DNA from: an uncultured Lachnospiraceae bacterium
GTDB taxonomy: Bacteria; Bacillota; Clostridia; Lachnospirales; Lachnospiraceae
Length of the DNA stretch: 64,000 nucleotides
Assembly: GCA_934394615.1 (NCBI GenBank)
Contig: CAKRRJ010000001.1
Location: 21,522 to 85,521, forward strand
Direction: 5' to 3'
This document shows, in pieces, positions 41,830 through 50,773 of the stretch. The translations under genes and the position numbers were made by a program. Each line of letters opens with the position of its first letter. Positions within the stretch are counted from its first letter, which is position 1. Under the pieces are notes generated by a model. It was not told the DNA's origin, did no database searches, and was given only the letters and a program-made list of their open reading frames with translations.

Positions 41830-42183
41830 ATGTTATTTATTGAATACCCAAAATGTTCCACCTGCCAGAAAGCAAAAAAATGGCTGGACACGAATGGAAT
41901 CACCTACACAGACCGTCATATTGTAGAGAACAATCCGACTTATGAGGAATTAAAGGAATGGCATGAACGCAGCGGCCTTCCGCTGAAGAAATTTTTTAAT
42001 ACCAGCGGCATGCTCTACAAAGAGCAGCAGTTAAAGGACAAGCTGCCGAATATGACTGAGGAGGAGCAGTTGAAGCTTCTTGCAACCAATGGAATGCTGG
42101 TGAAGCGGCCGTTGATTGTAGACGGAGACCTGGTGCTGACTGGGTTTAAAGAGGCAGAATGGGCAGAAAAACTGCATGTTTGA
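41830..42183 (+). CDS. ArsC/Spx-family thioredoxin-fold protein
   Basis: 117 aa. The N-terminal IEYPKCSTCQKAKKWLD gives C9-x-x-C12, with the family's NNPTYEELKEWHERSGLPLKKFFNTSG and the closing arginine-proline loop VKRPLIVDGDLVLTGF. Related proteins are annotated arsenate reductase or Spx-like (YffB, MgsR). With no arsenic genes around it, a general thiol-redox role is as likely. AAGGAGG precedes ATG 41830. Confidence 0.88.
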   Translation: MLFIEYPKCSTCQKAKKWLDTNGITYTDRHIVENNPTYEELKEWHERSGLPLKKFFNTSGMLYKEQQLKDKLPNMTEEEQLKLLATNGMLVKRPLIVDGDLVLTGFKEAEWAEKLHV

Positions 42184-42213
42184 GGAAATTAAAAATTTGA
42201 GAGGGATAAGCCA

Positions 42214-42648
42214 ATGTCAAAGCGCTGGAGTAAATTACAGAGCAGATTATATAATCTGATGGATCCAAATCTTAATTTCCAAATCCATATGGCAGTATAT
42301 GAAATGAACAGCAATGATGGATGGCATGGAAACAAGCTGCCGAGATATTTTATTACGATTGGAAAAAAAATCGTATTTGATTATCCGAAGGATTTTGATA
42401 CAACGGAGAAGTATGGATCGAATTCTTACCCATGGGATGCGAAGATATGTGATATCTCAAATTTGATAGAAGCGTACATCGAATGTCCGGAAGAAAATCT
42501 GATGCAGAAATTTGAGGATGACAAATGGGGGCTGACCGACATTCTTCGCGCCTGTGACCGGAGAATTGGAAAACGGAGACTCCGGGAATTATTAGATGGT
42601 ACTGAAGATAAAAAGATCAGGGATATTATTGCAAAACGCCTGGGTTGA
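42214..42648 (+). CDS. SF0329-family-like protein of unknown function
   Basis: 144 aa, soluble, mixed charge. The opening KRWSKLQSRLYNLMDPNLNFQIHMAVYEM and the PRYFITIGKKIVFDYP strand resemble the SF0329 family, which has no assigned function. The tail (RRIGKRRLRELLDGTEDKKIRDIIAKRLG) is basic and helical. It lies 30 bases after the ArsC-like gene and ends at a bidirectional terminator. Confidence 0.65.
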   Translation: MSKRWSKLQSRLYNLMDPNLNFQIHMAVYEMNSNDGWHGNKLPRYFITIGKKIVFDYPKDFDTTEKYGSNSYPWDAKICDISNLIEAYIECPEENLMQKFEDDKWGLTDILRACDRRIGKRRLRELLDGTEDKKIRDIIAKRLG

Positions 42649-42675
42649 GCCTGGGTGAGGGAAATCAACAAAATA

Positions 42676-42719
42676 AATCCCCAGGTATCAGCAAAAACGC
42701 CGTTACCTGGGGATTGGTT
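42676..42719. terminator. Bidirectional terminator between the SF0329-like gene and scrK
   Basis: AATCCCCAGGTA (42676-42687) pairs with TACCTGGGGATT (42704-42715) around a 16-base loop, followed by T-rich sequence. Confidence 0.82.
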
Positions 42720-43685
42720 TTACTTTCCGTAAACACGTTTCATTTCTTCCATGTCTGCCATCTCAGCGCCCATCTTGCCAACGGTTAATGCCGAGTAATC
42801 AGAAGAAAAATTCAAAAACCGGGTCAGTTCTTCTTCGGAAATGGAAGAGAGATCCTGAACGCCATATCCTGCCTGTGTCAGCTGGAACAGGAAGGAACCG
42901 ACGAAGGAATCTCCGGCTCCGGTGGTATCTACCACTTCTTTTACCTTACGGCCCGGGGTGTGGGCGGAGGCAGTTTTTGTGTAGACGCTGGATCCATTTG
43001 CGCCTCTGGTAAGGACTAGCATCTGGCAGCGGCCATTCAGTAAATGCTGCACGGCGTCGGATTCGTTCTGGAATCCGGTTACAAACTCGATTTCATCATC
43101 AGAAAGTTTGATCAGATCTGCCAGCGGGAGAAATTCCCGGATGGTTTTCTGGCAGTCTTCTGCGGAATTCCAGAGCGGAAGGCGGACATTCGGGTCGAAG
43201 CTGACGATGAGTCCTTTTTCCTGCGCCATCTGGATCAGTTTTTCGTGGGCGTGTCTGACCGGCGCGTCTACCAGGTCAACGGAGCAGAAATGTACAATGG
43301 AAGTGTCGTTCAGCATCCCTTCCGTGATCTGTTCCGGAGAAAGAAACAGATCGGCGCTTGGGTTGCGGAAAAAGGAAAATTCCCGGTTCCCGGTTTCATC
43401 CAGGGAGACAAAGGCAAGGCCGGTGTTAGCCTTTTTCGTCCGAAATACATAGCCGGTATCGACTCCGTTATTTCTTAAAACATCACAGATGTGTTCTCCA
43501 AACGCGTCTTCTCCGACCTGGGAGATCATAACACCGCGTCCGCCGAGTTTGCTGACGGCGGTGACAACATTGGCGGGAGCACCTCCGGCGACACGCCGGA
43601 ATTCGGTAACTTCTTTCAGGGCACAGCCCTTCTGCTGTGGTACAAAATCAATCAGTAATTCTCCGATTGCAGTAACTTTTTTCAT
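42720..43685 (-). CDS. scrK: Fructokinase (PfkB family)
   Basis: 321 aa. It phosphorylates the fructose released by ScrB to fructose 6-phosphate. PfkB signatures are present: GGAPANVVTAVSKLGG near the start, and DTTGAGDSFVGSFLF with the catalytic Asp; the IGELLIDFVP opening and FDPNVRLPLW fit bacterial fructokinases. Last gene of the reverse-strand scr operon, 16 bases after scrB, with ribosome site AGGAGG before ATG 43685. Confidence 0.93.
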   Translation of the reverse strand: MKKVTAIGELLIDFVPQQKGCALKEVTEFRRVAGGAPANVVTAVSKLGGRGVMISQVGEDAFGEHICDVLRNNGVDTGYVFRTKKANTGLAFVSLDETGNREFSFFRNPSADLFLSPEQITEGMLNDTSIVHFCSVDLVDAPVRHAHEKLIQMAQEKGLIVSFDPNVRLPLWNSAEDCQKTIREFLPLADLIKLSDDEIEFVTGFQNESDAVQHLLNGRCQMLVLTRGANGSSVYTKTASAHTPGRKVKEVVDTTGAGDSFVGSFLFQLTQAGYGVQDLSSISEEELTRFLNFSSDYSALTVGKMGAEMADMEEMKRVYGK

Positions 43686-43701
43686 AAACTTGATCCTCCT
43701 G

Positions 43702-45147
43702 TTATCGTGCTGACCACTGAAATGTCATGGGTTTTAAGGCGTACAGCTGCACACTGCCGGAACCGTCAAATGTCAGGATGCGGCTGTGTTTTTCTGTGTT
43801 TTGCGGATAGAAACGGGTACTCATAACGCGTTCTCCGTTATTGAAGAACAGCTCCAGGGAGGAAGTGTCCATCAGGATGTGCAGGTGTTCCAGTTTTTCA
43901 AGCTGGAGATAGCGCATGGTTCTGCCAAATCCGGCTTCTTTGCTTAATGAGAGCGTGAACAGTCCCTGGGACCATGATAACTCAGCGGCGTCTCCGATTG
44001 CAAGATGAAAAGTGTCGCCGGTATTTTCAATCTGGAGTTCGGCCATTGTGCCGGTTTGGATGGAGCAGGTCACGGCAAAAGAGTGGGAGGCATGATCGGT
44101 GCGAAGGGACTGCAGTTCCCTGACTGGAGTCTGGATCAGCTGTTTTCCATTCCAATGCAGTTCGTGCGGGACGCTCATACCGTGCTGCCAGCGGCCCTGA
44201 TCCGCGGTCGGATTGGTGTAGTCTGCGTCGGGCATGCCCATCCAGCCAATCAGGATGCGGCGGTCGTCCGGAGCCTGAAAGGTCTGCGGCGCATAGAAGT
44301 CAAATCCGGCGTCGAGTTCCTGATATTCGCCCAGAGTGTATTCGCCGCGGAAATCTCCATACAGAGGAAAATAGCCGCAGGAATAGACGTTCTGGCAGCG
44401 GTACGCTTCGTGCGTGATGCCCTGGGGGGAGGCCATCACGATCCACTGGCCGTCTACGCAGAACAGGTCCGGACATTCCCACATAAAACCAAATTTATTA
44501 GGGGTATGAATGGTATTGATGTGGTTCCAGTGCAGCTTATCTTCCGAGGTGAAAACGAGAATTTCGCCGACATCCTCTCTTGTGCGGGCGCCGAGCACCA
44601 TGTAGTAGTGACCGTCCAGTTTAAAAACTTTCGGGTCGCGGACATGGCAGCTTAAGCCAGCCGGATAATCCTTGTTTTCAAGGATGCAGGCGTTGCTGTC
44701 TGCGGTGATTCCATCGCGGGTAATGGCGAGCCCCACATTGTGGCCGCGGCCCTCGTAGATGTAATCGTAGTTGCCCGGATGCTTCACATTGCCGGTATAG
44801 TACAGATAAAGTCCATCTTCCTCTGCCAGGGCAGAGCCGGAATAAACGCCATTTTTATCCCATTCATCGGTCGGATAAAGGAAGACCGGATGCTGAGTCC
44901 AGGTCAGAAGATCCGGGCTGCTGAAATGGCCCCAGAAGATCTGGCCTCTGTGGGCATCCAGAGGGCTGTACTGATAGAAAACATGATATCTGCCCTGGTA
45001 ATAGCAGAGGCCGTTCGGATCGTTCATCCATCCGGAAGGAGGCATCAGATGAAAGCCAAAGCGGTATGGATCATCTGCCCGAAGCAAAGCAGCTTCTGCC
45101 TCTGCCTTTAAGATATTCTGTTTCAGTTCTTCGCGTTGTGCCTGCAT
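43702..45147 (-). CDS. scrB: Sucrose-6-phosphate hydrolase (GH32)
   Basis: 481 aa. It splits sucrose 6-phosphate to glucose 6-phosphate and fructose inside the cell; no signal peptide is present. GH32 motifs: nucleophile region SGWMNDPNG, stabiliser CHVRDPK, acid/base WECPDLF, plus a C-terminal beta-sandwich (about 350-481). ATG 45147 follows CAGGAGG; the frame continues 68 codons upstream, but these lie in the scrA-scrB gap without a ribosome site. Context with the sucrose PTS supports the substrate. Confidence 0.95.
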   Translation of the reverse strand: MQAQREELKQNILKAEAEAALLRADDPYRFGFHLMPPSGWMNDPNGLCYYQGRYHVFYQYSPLDAHRGQIFWGHFSSPDLLTWTQHPVFLYPTDEWDKNGVYSGSALAEEDGLYLYYTGNVKHPGNYDYIYEGRGHNVGLAITRDGITADSNACILENKDYPAGLSCHVRDPKVFKLDGHYYMVLGARTREDVGEILVFTSEDKLHWNHINTIHTPNKFGFMWECPDLFCVDGQWIVMASPQGITHEAYRCQNVYSCGYFPLYGDFRGEYTLGEYQELDAGFDFYAPQTFQAPDDRRILIGWMGMPDADYTNPTADQGRWQHGMSVPHELHWNGKQLIQTPVRELQSLRTDHASHSFAVTCSIQTGTMAELQIENTGDTFHLAIGDAAELSWSQGLFTLSLSKEAGFGRTMRYLQLEKLEHLHILMDTSSLELFFNNGERVMSTRFYPQNTEKHSRILTFDGSGSVQLYALKPMTFQWSAR

Positions 45148-45208
45148 AAAATGCCTCCTGGTTCTGGTCGTGAAATCTAAGTTTTCTGTAACGGTATGGG
45201 GATATTCG

Positions 45209-47119
45209 TTACTGGGTGATGGTGAGCAGGGCTTCTCCTGCCCGGATGTCTTTGCCTGTGAGAGGCATAACATCGCTATAGTTTGGGGTATTGGTAACAA
45301 TGACAGGGGTGATGGTTTTGTAACCTTCCGCCTGAATTGCCGGAATGTCAAATTCCATTAAAAGGTCTCCGGCTTTTACTTCCTGGCCCTGTGTGCAGTG
45401 CGGGGTATAATGTTTTCCGTTCAGCTTTACGGTATCGATGCCGATATGGATGATCAGCTCCACGCCGTTTTTTCCGGTCAGGCCGATGGCGTGTCCCATC
45501 AGCGCGCTTACAGTGGCGTCGAACGGAGCGTATACTTTGCCTTCCTCCGGTTCTACGGCAGCGCCTTTTCCAAGGATTTCCGCGGCAAAAGCATCATCGC
45601 CGGTATCGGCTAAGGAAACAGCTTTGCCTTTCAGCGGGGAGAGGACAAGGAGGCTGTTGCCATCGTTTTCTGGTTCGGTGAAAACCGGAGCGCTGGCTGT
45701 TTCAATGGCTGCCTCAGCAGATTCCGCATGCTCTTCTTCCTGCTTTTCGTTCTGGTAGCCAAACATCCAGGTCAGCGCAAACGCAACGCCTGCGGAGATT
45801 GCAAACATCAGAATGTATTTGACCGGAGCGTTCAGGCATAACAGGATGCCGAAGATGCCGGTAACACCGGTTCCGGTTGCGCCAAGAGACGCGATGGAAG
45901 CGAACATGGCACCGCATCCGCCGCCGATGCAGGCACAGATAAACGGGCGGAAGAAACGCATGTTTACACCGAAGATAGCCGGTTCGGTGATGCCCATAAA
46001 TGCGGACAGGGAAGACGGAAGCGCCATGGATTTTAACTTCTGGTCACGGGTTTTAAGCGCAACAGCCAGAGCGGCAGCGCCCTGTGCAATGTTTGCGGAG
46101 GAAGCGAGCGGCAGCCAGTAGGTGCAGCCAAATTCCTTGATCTGGCCCAGATCGATGATGGTGTACATGTGATGAATGCCGGTAACAACGGTTGGCGCGT
46201 ACAGGGCGCCCATCACGAGGGAACCGATTCCGAACGGAAGGGAGATCAGTGCCTGAATGCTGTTGATGATGCTGCTCTCTACAACGTTGAATGCCGGTCC
46301 GATCATGGTCATGGTGAGGAATCCGGTCACAAATACGGAAACAAGCGGAGTTACAAACAGATCCAGCATAGCCGGAACCCGCTTATGCAGCCATTTTTCA
46401 ATGTTAGCCATGATGAAGACTGCGATAATGACAGAGATGACATGTCCCTGATAGCCTACGAGCGGTACATTCCAGATGCCGAAGACATCCAGATATTCAT
46501 TGACGCCGCCGGTCATGGTCCATGCGTTCTGCAGGTTCGGATGAACCATGATCATACCGATAACGCCGCCCAGATATGGGTTTCCGCCGAACACTTTCGC
46601 GCCGGAAAAGCCGATCAGGACTGGCAGAAAGACATATGCCGTGTTGGCAAACATGTTTGCCAGAATGAACAGGGCACTCTGGTTGGAAAGGTTCACGTAT
46701 CCGTTGTTAATGAGGAAATTCAGAGATTCCATAATTCCCATCAGGAAACCGGAAGCGACAATGGCCGGAATGATCGGCACAAAAATATCTCCGAGAGTTT
46801 TGATGAAACGCTGGAACGGGTTTGCCTTGCTTGCTGCTGCCTGTTTGACATCTTCTTTGGATGCGGCAGTAATGCCTGTAAGGGCAATAAATTCATCGTA
46901 AACCTTGTTTATGACACCAGTTCCGAAAATAATCTGCAGCTGGCCGGATGCTTCAAATACACCCTTCACGCCCTCTGCGTCTTCCAGAGCTTTTTTGTTT
47001 ACCTTTGTGTTGTCTGCAATGACCAGGCGAAGCCTGGTTGCACAGTGCGCTGCAGAAACAATGTTGTCTTTTCCCCCGATGTACTGGACTGTTTCAGCGG
47101 CTGCTTTCTTGTAATCCAT
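45209..47119 (-). CDS. scrA: Sucrose PTS transporter, fused EIIBCA
   Basis: 636 aa. An N-terminal EIIB domain with phospho-Cys in SAAHCATRLRL, an EIIC membrane domain (about 105-455, ten or so helices, GITEPAIFG motif) and a C-terminal EIIA domain with HIGIDTVKLNG (phospho-His in the first residue of that motif). It phosphorylates sucrose during import. Sucrose rather than another beta-glucoside is inferred from scrB, scrK and scrR. ATG 47119 follows GGAGG; the ATG nine codons earlier lacks spacing. Confidence 0.93.
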   Translation of the reverse strand: MDYKKAAAETVQYIGGKDNIVSAAHCATRLRLVIADNTKVNKKALEDAEGVKGVFEASGQLQIIFGTGVINKVYDEFIALTGITAASKEDVKQAAASKANPFQRFIKTLGDIFVPIIPAIVASGFLMGIMESLNFLINNGYVNLSNQSALFILANMFANTAYVFLPVLIGFSGAKVFGGNPYLGGVIGMIMVHPNLQNAWTMTGGVNEYLDVFGIWNVPLVGYQGHVISVIIAVFIMANIEKWLHKRVPAMLDLFVTPLVSVFVTGFLTMTMIGPAFNVVESSIINSIQALISLPFGIGSLVMGALYAPTVVTGIHHMYTIIDLGQIKEFGCTYWLPLASSANIAQGAAALAVALKTRDQKLKSMALPSSLSAFMGITEPAIFGVNMRFFRPFICACIGGGCGAMFASIASLGATGTGVTGIFGILLCLNAPVKYILMFAISAGVAFALTWMFGYQNEKQEEEHAESAEAAIETASAPVFTEPENDGNSLLVLSPLKGKAVSLADTGDDAFAAEILGKGAAVEPEEGKVYAPFDATVSALMGHAIGLTGKNGVELIIHIGIDTVKLNGKHYTPHCTQGQEVKAGDLLMEFDIPAIQAEGYKTITPVIVTNTPNYSDVMPLTGKDIRAGEALLTITQ

Positions 47120-47178
47120 AAAACGACCTCCATTCTCCAAATTCATATGAAACTTTATAAAACTATTTGATGCAAATA

Positions 47179-47233
47179 TGAAAATGTTTCACATCTGTGT
47201 AATTCAGTATAACAGATTTCAAGGACTTTGCAA
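47179..47233 (-). promoter_or_regulatory. scrA promoter with LacI-type operator
   Basis: On the reverse strand TTGCAA (47228-47233) and TATACT (47206-47211) are spaced by 16 bases. TGAAACATTTTCA (47179-47191), an inverted repeat typical of LacI-family sites, follows about 15 bases after the -10, where ScrR could block the polymerase. Confidence 0.65.
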
Positions 47234-47310
47234 TTGCCTGTTTCCACAAAAAGATGGGGAAAATCTGTACAGATTCACTAAAAAAGATGGGTGGGAACAA
47301 AGAAAACTAT

Positions 47311-47325
47311 ATGAAATCATGTTTC
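47311..47325. promoter_or_regulatory. Second ScrR-type operator
   Basis: TGAAA-tcatg-TTTCA shares both half-sites with the operator at 47179 and lies 132 bases upstream, suited to looping. Confidence 0.5.
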
Positions 47326-47342
47326 ACATAATTGTAAAACAT

Positions 47343-47379
47343 GAGGGGCTGCCGCAAAATTGTCTCCGACAGCCCCCTC
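47343..47379 (-). terminator. Hairpin after scrR
   Basis: GAGGGGCTGCCG (47343-47354) pairs imperfectly with CGACAGCCCCCTC (47367-47379). The T-run on the reverse strand is weak, so read-through into scrA is possible. Confidence 0.5.
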
Positions 47380-47399
47380 TTATCTAGATGGCATTATGA

Positions 47400-48377
47400 T
47401 CAGCAGGTTTCCTGTTCAATGACCTCAAAACCCATTTTCAGTTTTTTCTTCATGTCAATGCCGGTTTCGATCATTTTTACAAGCATATCGGCACCTTCGA
47501 TGCCGGTGGATTTGTAAAATAAATGTGTTGTGGTGAGATTCGGTTCCACAATTTCCGTCATGCGGGAATGGCCAATGCCGGTAATGCCGATATCCTGCGG
47601 AATTCGTTTGCCAATTCCCTTTAAATACTGCATGGCGCCGATGGCGATCGTGTCGGTTGCGCAGACGATTCCATCAAGATCCGGGGCCTGTTCCAGCAAT
47701 TTCTGCGCGGCATCATAACCAGATTCCAGACTGAATTCCGAATAAGCCACGTGTTCCTCGGAAAAATCCAGATGATATTTCCGCAGTGTATCCTGGTAAG
47801 CCTGCATGCGGGCGTTTCCAGCGGCCTGGTCATTTGCCGTTACCATAATGGCTCCAATCTTTTTGTGGCCGTGCCGGATCAGCTGTTCTGTCATGGCAGC
47901 GGCGGCACCATAGTCATCGTGGAATACGCAGGAAAATCCATCCACTTCCTGGGAAAGGATCACAACCGGGATCCGCATTGCCTGTAGCAGACGGAAGTGT
48001 TCTTCCGTCAGAATTGTTGCGCTGAAGATGACACCAGCCAGCTCATCCTGCTGAAACGATTTCAGATACTGGAGTTCCCTTTTTACATCATTTTCGGTGT
48101 CGGCCAGCAGCATGCGGTATCCCTTCTGGTTGAGTACCTGCGAAATGCCGGAAACTACGCGGGAAATGCTTTCGGAATTGATTTTGGGAATTACAATACC
48201 GATCGTAGGAATTTTTTCCGCGGCTGCCTGATTTCCGCGGCTTGGTGTGTAGCCGGTCGCCTCGATCACTTTGCGGATTTTTTCTTTTTTTTCTTCGCTG
48301 ACATAGCCATGGTTAAAATAGCGGGAAACACAGGCTTTGGAGACATCAGCGAGCTGTGCGATTTCTGTAATTGTCAT
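47400..48377 (-). CDS. scrR: LacI-family sucrose operon repressor
   Basis: 325 aa. An N-terminal helix-turn-helix MTITEIAQLADVSKACVSRYFNHGYVSEEKKEKI with the hinge region, then a periplasmic-binding-like effector domain (TIGIVIPKINSESISRVVSGI, GIVCATDTIAIGAMQYLKG, DIGITGIGHSRMTEIVEPNLTT). It is co-directional with and just upstream of scrA, and its half-sites appear in the scrA control region. The effector is probably fructose or a sugar phosphate by analogy. Ribosome site GAAGGAAC before ATG 48377; a TATAAT (48405-48410, reverse) lies upstream. Confidence 0.9.
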   Translation of the reverse strand: MTITEIAQLADVSKACVSRYFNHGYVSEEKKEKIRKVIEATGYTPSRGNQAAAEKIPTIGIVIPKINSESISRVVSGISQVLNQKGYRMLLADTENDVKRELQYLKSFQQDELAGVIFSATILTEEHFRLLQAMRIPVVILSQEVDGFSCVFHDDYGAAAAMTEQLIRHGHKKIGAIMVTANDQAAGNARMQAYQDTLRKYHLDFSEEHVAYSEFSLESGYDAAQKLLEQAPDLDGIVCATDTIAIGAMQYLKGIGKRIPQDIGITGIGHSRMTEIVEPNLTTTHLFYKSTGIEGADMLVKMIETGIDMKKKLKMGFEVIEQETC

Positions 48378-48522
48378 TCTATAGTTCCTTCAGGTTTTTT
48401 CTTAATTATACACCAGAAAAGGGAGGAAGAACAGATGGTTCCGGGTATTATAGGGGATAGAAGGATTAATTTATGTCATTGTTTGCTGTTGCTGGCGACG
48501 AGAAATTTATTACAGTTATGAA

Positions 48523-48550
48523 TTGACTGCCGCTTGTGTTGTGCTATAAT
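48523..48550 (+). promoter_or_regulatory. Promoter for the pilin-like gene
   Basis: TTGACT (48523-48528) and TATAAT (48545-48550), 16-base spacer with a TGC extension; 51 bases before the chosen start. Confidence 0.7.
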
Positions 48551-48601
48551 ATGTGCAATGATTTATTGCTAATGGTGGATCAGCAAATGGAGATAACAGA
48601 C

Positions 48602-49048
48602 ATGAGAAACATAAAGAATTCATTTAATCAATTGTTAAGAAAACAGGGAGGGAATAAGGGCTTTACTCTGGCAGAGCTTTTGATTGTAGTTGCGATTATT
48701 GGAATCCTCGTTGCGATATCGATTCCGATTTTTAGCATGCAGCTGCATAAGGCAAGAGTTGCAACAGACTGGGCAAATCTCAGGTCGTATTATTCAGAGA
48801 TCCAGGCGGATTTTATCTCGACCGGGAAGTACAATCCGAAAGTTCCGCTGGTTGAAGATACCAATAAGTGGGACGAAAGAGAAATTAATTTTTTGAATGG
48901 CCAAAAGGTCAAAATGAAAGAAGGATATTTTGCAATAAGAAAGCCAGAAGAAGGAAGTGGATATCAGATTTCGTATTATTGTGATAAAGCTCTGAATGAT
49001 TGGGAAACACATAGTCGTACTTGTCTTAAAGTTTTTGGAGGAAATTGA
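48602..49048 (+). CDS. Orphan type IV pilin-like protein
   Basis: 148 aa. After a 20-residue leader, KG|FTLAELLIVVAIIGILVAISIPIF shows the prepilin peptidase site (after G20), mature Phe1 and Glu5, and the hydrophobic N-terminal helix of type IV pilins or pseudopilins. The C-terminal globular part is short and has two cysteines (C134 region YYCDKAL and C144 region RTCLKVF) that may form a D-loop disulfide. No assembly ATPase, platform protein or peptidase gene is in the window, so assembly must use distant genes. ATG 48602 follows TGGAGA; it has its own promoter and terminator. Confidence 0.85.
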   Translation: MRNIKNSFNQLLRKQGGNKGFTLAELLIVVAIIGILVAISIPIFSMQLHKARVATDWANLRSYYSEIQADFISTGKYNPKVPLVEDTNKWDEREINFLNGQKVKMKEGYFAIRKPEEGSGYQISYYCDKALNDWETHSRTCLKVFGGN

Positions 49049-49057
49049 CCTTAAAGG

Positions 49058-49107
49058 CGGATTTTAATTTAGCGTTTTACAAGTGCTGAATTAAAATCCG
49101 TTTTTTA
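49058..49107 (+). terminator. Rho-independent terminator after the pilin-like gene
   Basis: A 16-bp AT-rich stem (49058-49073 with 49085-49100), one mismatch, followed by TTTTTT. Confidence 0.85.
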
Positions 49108-49267
49108 TATATCAGTTTATGTGCTTGTCGTATTTTGCGTTTCTCTTTTATTGTGAAAATCAGAACGGGGCAGGTATAATAAGAAAAAATCTGGTGAAAA
49201 TGGTCGATTAGTAGAGTGAACGTGCGGGGAGACTCCTGAAGGCCATAAACAGGAGAGGGGGAATGGA

Positions 49268-50107
49268 ATGCGAAGGGTGTGTGTTTATGCTGTCTGCAGA
49301 CCAGGCAGAGGGTGTTGCGTTCTGCTAGCAGCGGCGGTTCTAAGCGTAAGTGTGCGGGCTCCGGCAAAGACTGCGGCAGCATCGAATCCAGATGCGGGAA
49401 AAGGAGAAATAACTGCGATGGTGTTGGATGCGGAAATACAGGGTGGAGAGACAATCGCAACGGTATCCGATGCGAAAATGCGGGACGGAGAAACAGTCGC
49501 CACAGCATCGGATGCATGTAGACAGGACAGAAAAGAAAACGCCACGGGATTTGATGCACATACGTGGAACAGCGCGATAGCAACCTCATCGGACGCACAA
49601 ACGGAGAATGAGCCGGACGAAGTATTTCTGGAAGATGATATTACTCCGCAAGAGGCCGAACTGTTTTCCGGTACTGTTCCACAAATCTCCGTGACAGTGC
49701 CAACAGAAACCGTAATTTTGCTGGGGGCAGATGGAACCTGTATTGCGGCGGACAGTGAGATTCAAAACAATGGCAATGTTCCGGTATATCTGGAGCAGGT
49801 TGCCTGTACATGGAATACCAATACCCAGGACAGCGCGGAAATGATTTTTACAGACTGGCAGGAGCAAAAGCCTTACGCGACGCTGATACTGGATGGCGGG
49901 GAAACACACCAGTTTCATCCGGGAGAAAGCGGCACAGCAGTCTGGGAAGATATGAGCGGTGGCACGTATGCCATTGCAGCAGGGGAAGCACTGGAGCTGA
50001 CATGGGAGTTTTCACTCAATGAAAACTGTGTGACAGAGGTGCTTGTCGCGGAAAAAGAAGCGGCGGTTGCAACGGTAACTTACACAGTGAGCAGCCAGGC
50101 ACCATAA
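49268..50107 (+). CDS. Secreted protein with degenerate ATxSDA repeats (unknown function)
   Basis: 279 aa. A signal peptide (about 1-35, VCVYAVCRPGRGCCVLLAAAVLSV) is followed by four or five degenerate 14-16-residue repeats containing VLDA, TVSDA, TASDA, GFDA and SSDA (about 48-115), then a beta-rich domain (about 130-279) with PQISVTVPTE, IQNNGNVPVYLEQVACTW and TYAIAAGEALELTWEF. That domain shares its QIS-TVP opening and NVPV-type strand with the protein at 50774, so they look like paralogous surface domains. No anchor is seen. First of four secreted genes; AGGAGAGG before ATG 49268. Confidence 0.7.
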   Translation: MRRVCVYAVCRPGRGCCVLLAAAVLSVSVRAPAKTAAASNPDAGKGEITAMVLDAEIQGGETIATVSDAKMRDGETVATASDACRQDRKENATGFDAHTWNSAIATSSDAQTENEPDEVFLEDDITPQEAELFSGTVPQISVTVPTETVILLGADGTCIAADSEIQNNGNVPVYLEQVACTWNTNTQDSAEMIFTDWQEQKPYATLILDGGETHQFHPGESGTAVWEDMSGGTYAIAAGEALELTWEFSLNENCVTEVLVAEKEAAVATVTYTVSSQAP

Positions 50108-50143
50108 TGTACATCATAACAAAAGGGGGGATGTATCATAAAA

Positions 50144-50689
50144 TTGCAATTCAGGGGGATAAAACGGGCACGCCAGACGGCAAGGATGCCCACAAAAAAG
50201 ATTCTGATATTCTGTTTTTTCCTGTTATTCTTAATTATCACAGGTGCCGCTTTCATGGCAAATTCATCAGCAGAAAAAGAAACAACCGCATTTTTTGATC
50301 CGCATGCGCAGACAGGGAACCTGCCAGGCCGCTCAAAGGAAGAGATACAGGCCGAACTGGATAAAATCGTTGAGGCGGGAATGTTCAATATTTCCATCGC
50401 GTCGGTGGTAAACATGCGGGATGGTGATGAGGAGGCGCGGGTACGCATTGAGAACATTGCGGCGAACCATCACCATATGAAAGTAACCATCACGATAGAT
50501 GGGGAAACAGAACCGGTCTATGAGTCTGCCGGGCTTGCGCCGGGGCAGTATATCGAGGCGGTCTCGCTGAAACGGAAACTTTCAGCTGGAACGTATCCTG
50601 CTACTGCGGTATTTACAGCGTACAATACCGACGATCTTTCGCCGGCCGGCGAAGCAGCAGCCAAAATCACGATCGTGGTTGGTTCCTGA
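50144..50689 (+). CDS. Small membrane-anchored or secreted beta-rich protein (unknown function)
   Basis: 181 aa if started at TTG 50144; an alternative is the ATG at 50186 (MPTKKILIFCFFLLF). A basic start and one hydrophobic span (about 19-40) may be a signal anchor; the sequence after it (ANSSAEKETTAFFDP) is polar. The C-terminal 100 residues form a likely beta sandwich (FNISIASVVNMRDGDEEARVRIEN, KVTITIDGETEPVYES, AGTYPATAVFTAYN). Family not recognised. It lies between the two paralogous surface proteins and probably belongs to the same complex. Start uncertain: GGGGGG at 50125-50130 is rather far away. Confidence 0.6.
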   Translation: MQFRGIKRARQTARMPTKKILIFCFFLLFLIITGAAFMANSSAEKETTAFFDPHAQTGNLPGRSKEEIQAELDKIVEAGMFNISIASVVNMRDGDEEARVRIENIAANHHHMKVTITIDGETEPVYESAGLAPGQYIEAVSLKRKLSAGTYPATAVFTAYNTDDLSPAGEAAAKITIVVGS

Positions 50690-50773
50690 CAGGGGTGTAA
50701 AAACTATTTATAAAAAGAACATATGCCTGCAGGAGAAATTCTGATGGCACATAAAAAACGAAGGAGAAAGTAT

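Noticed and set aside
41830-42183. Arsenic resistance operon
   Set aside because: Only an ArsC/Spx-fold protein is present, with no arsR, arsB or acr3.
46169-47170. Long forward frame opposite scrA
   Set aside because: Antisense of a certain PTS gene, no ribosome site, Cys/His-rich noise composition.
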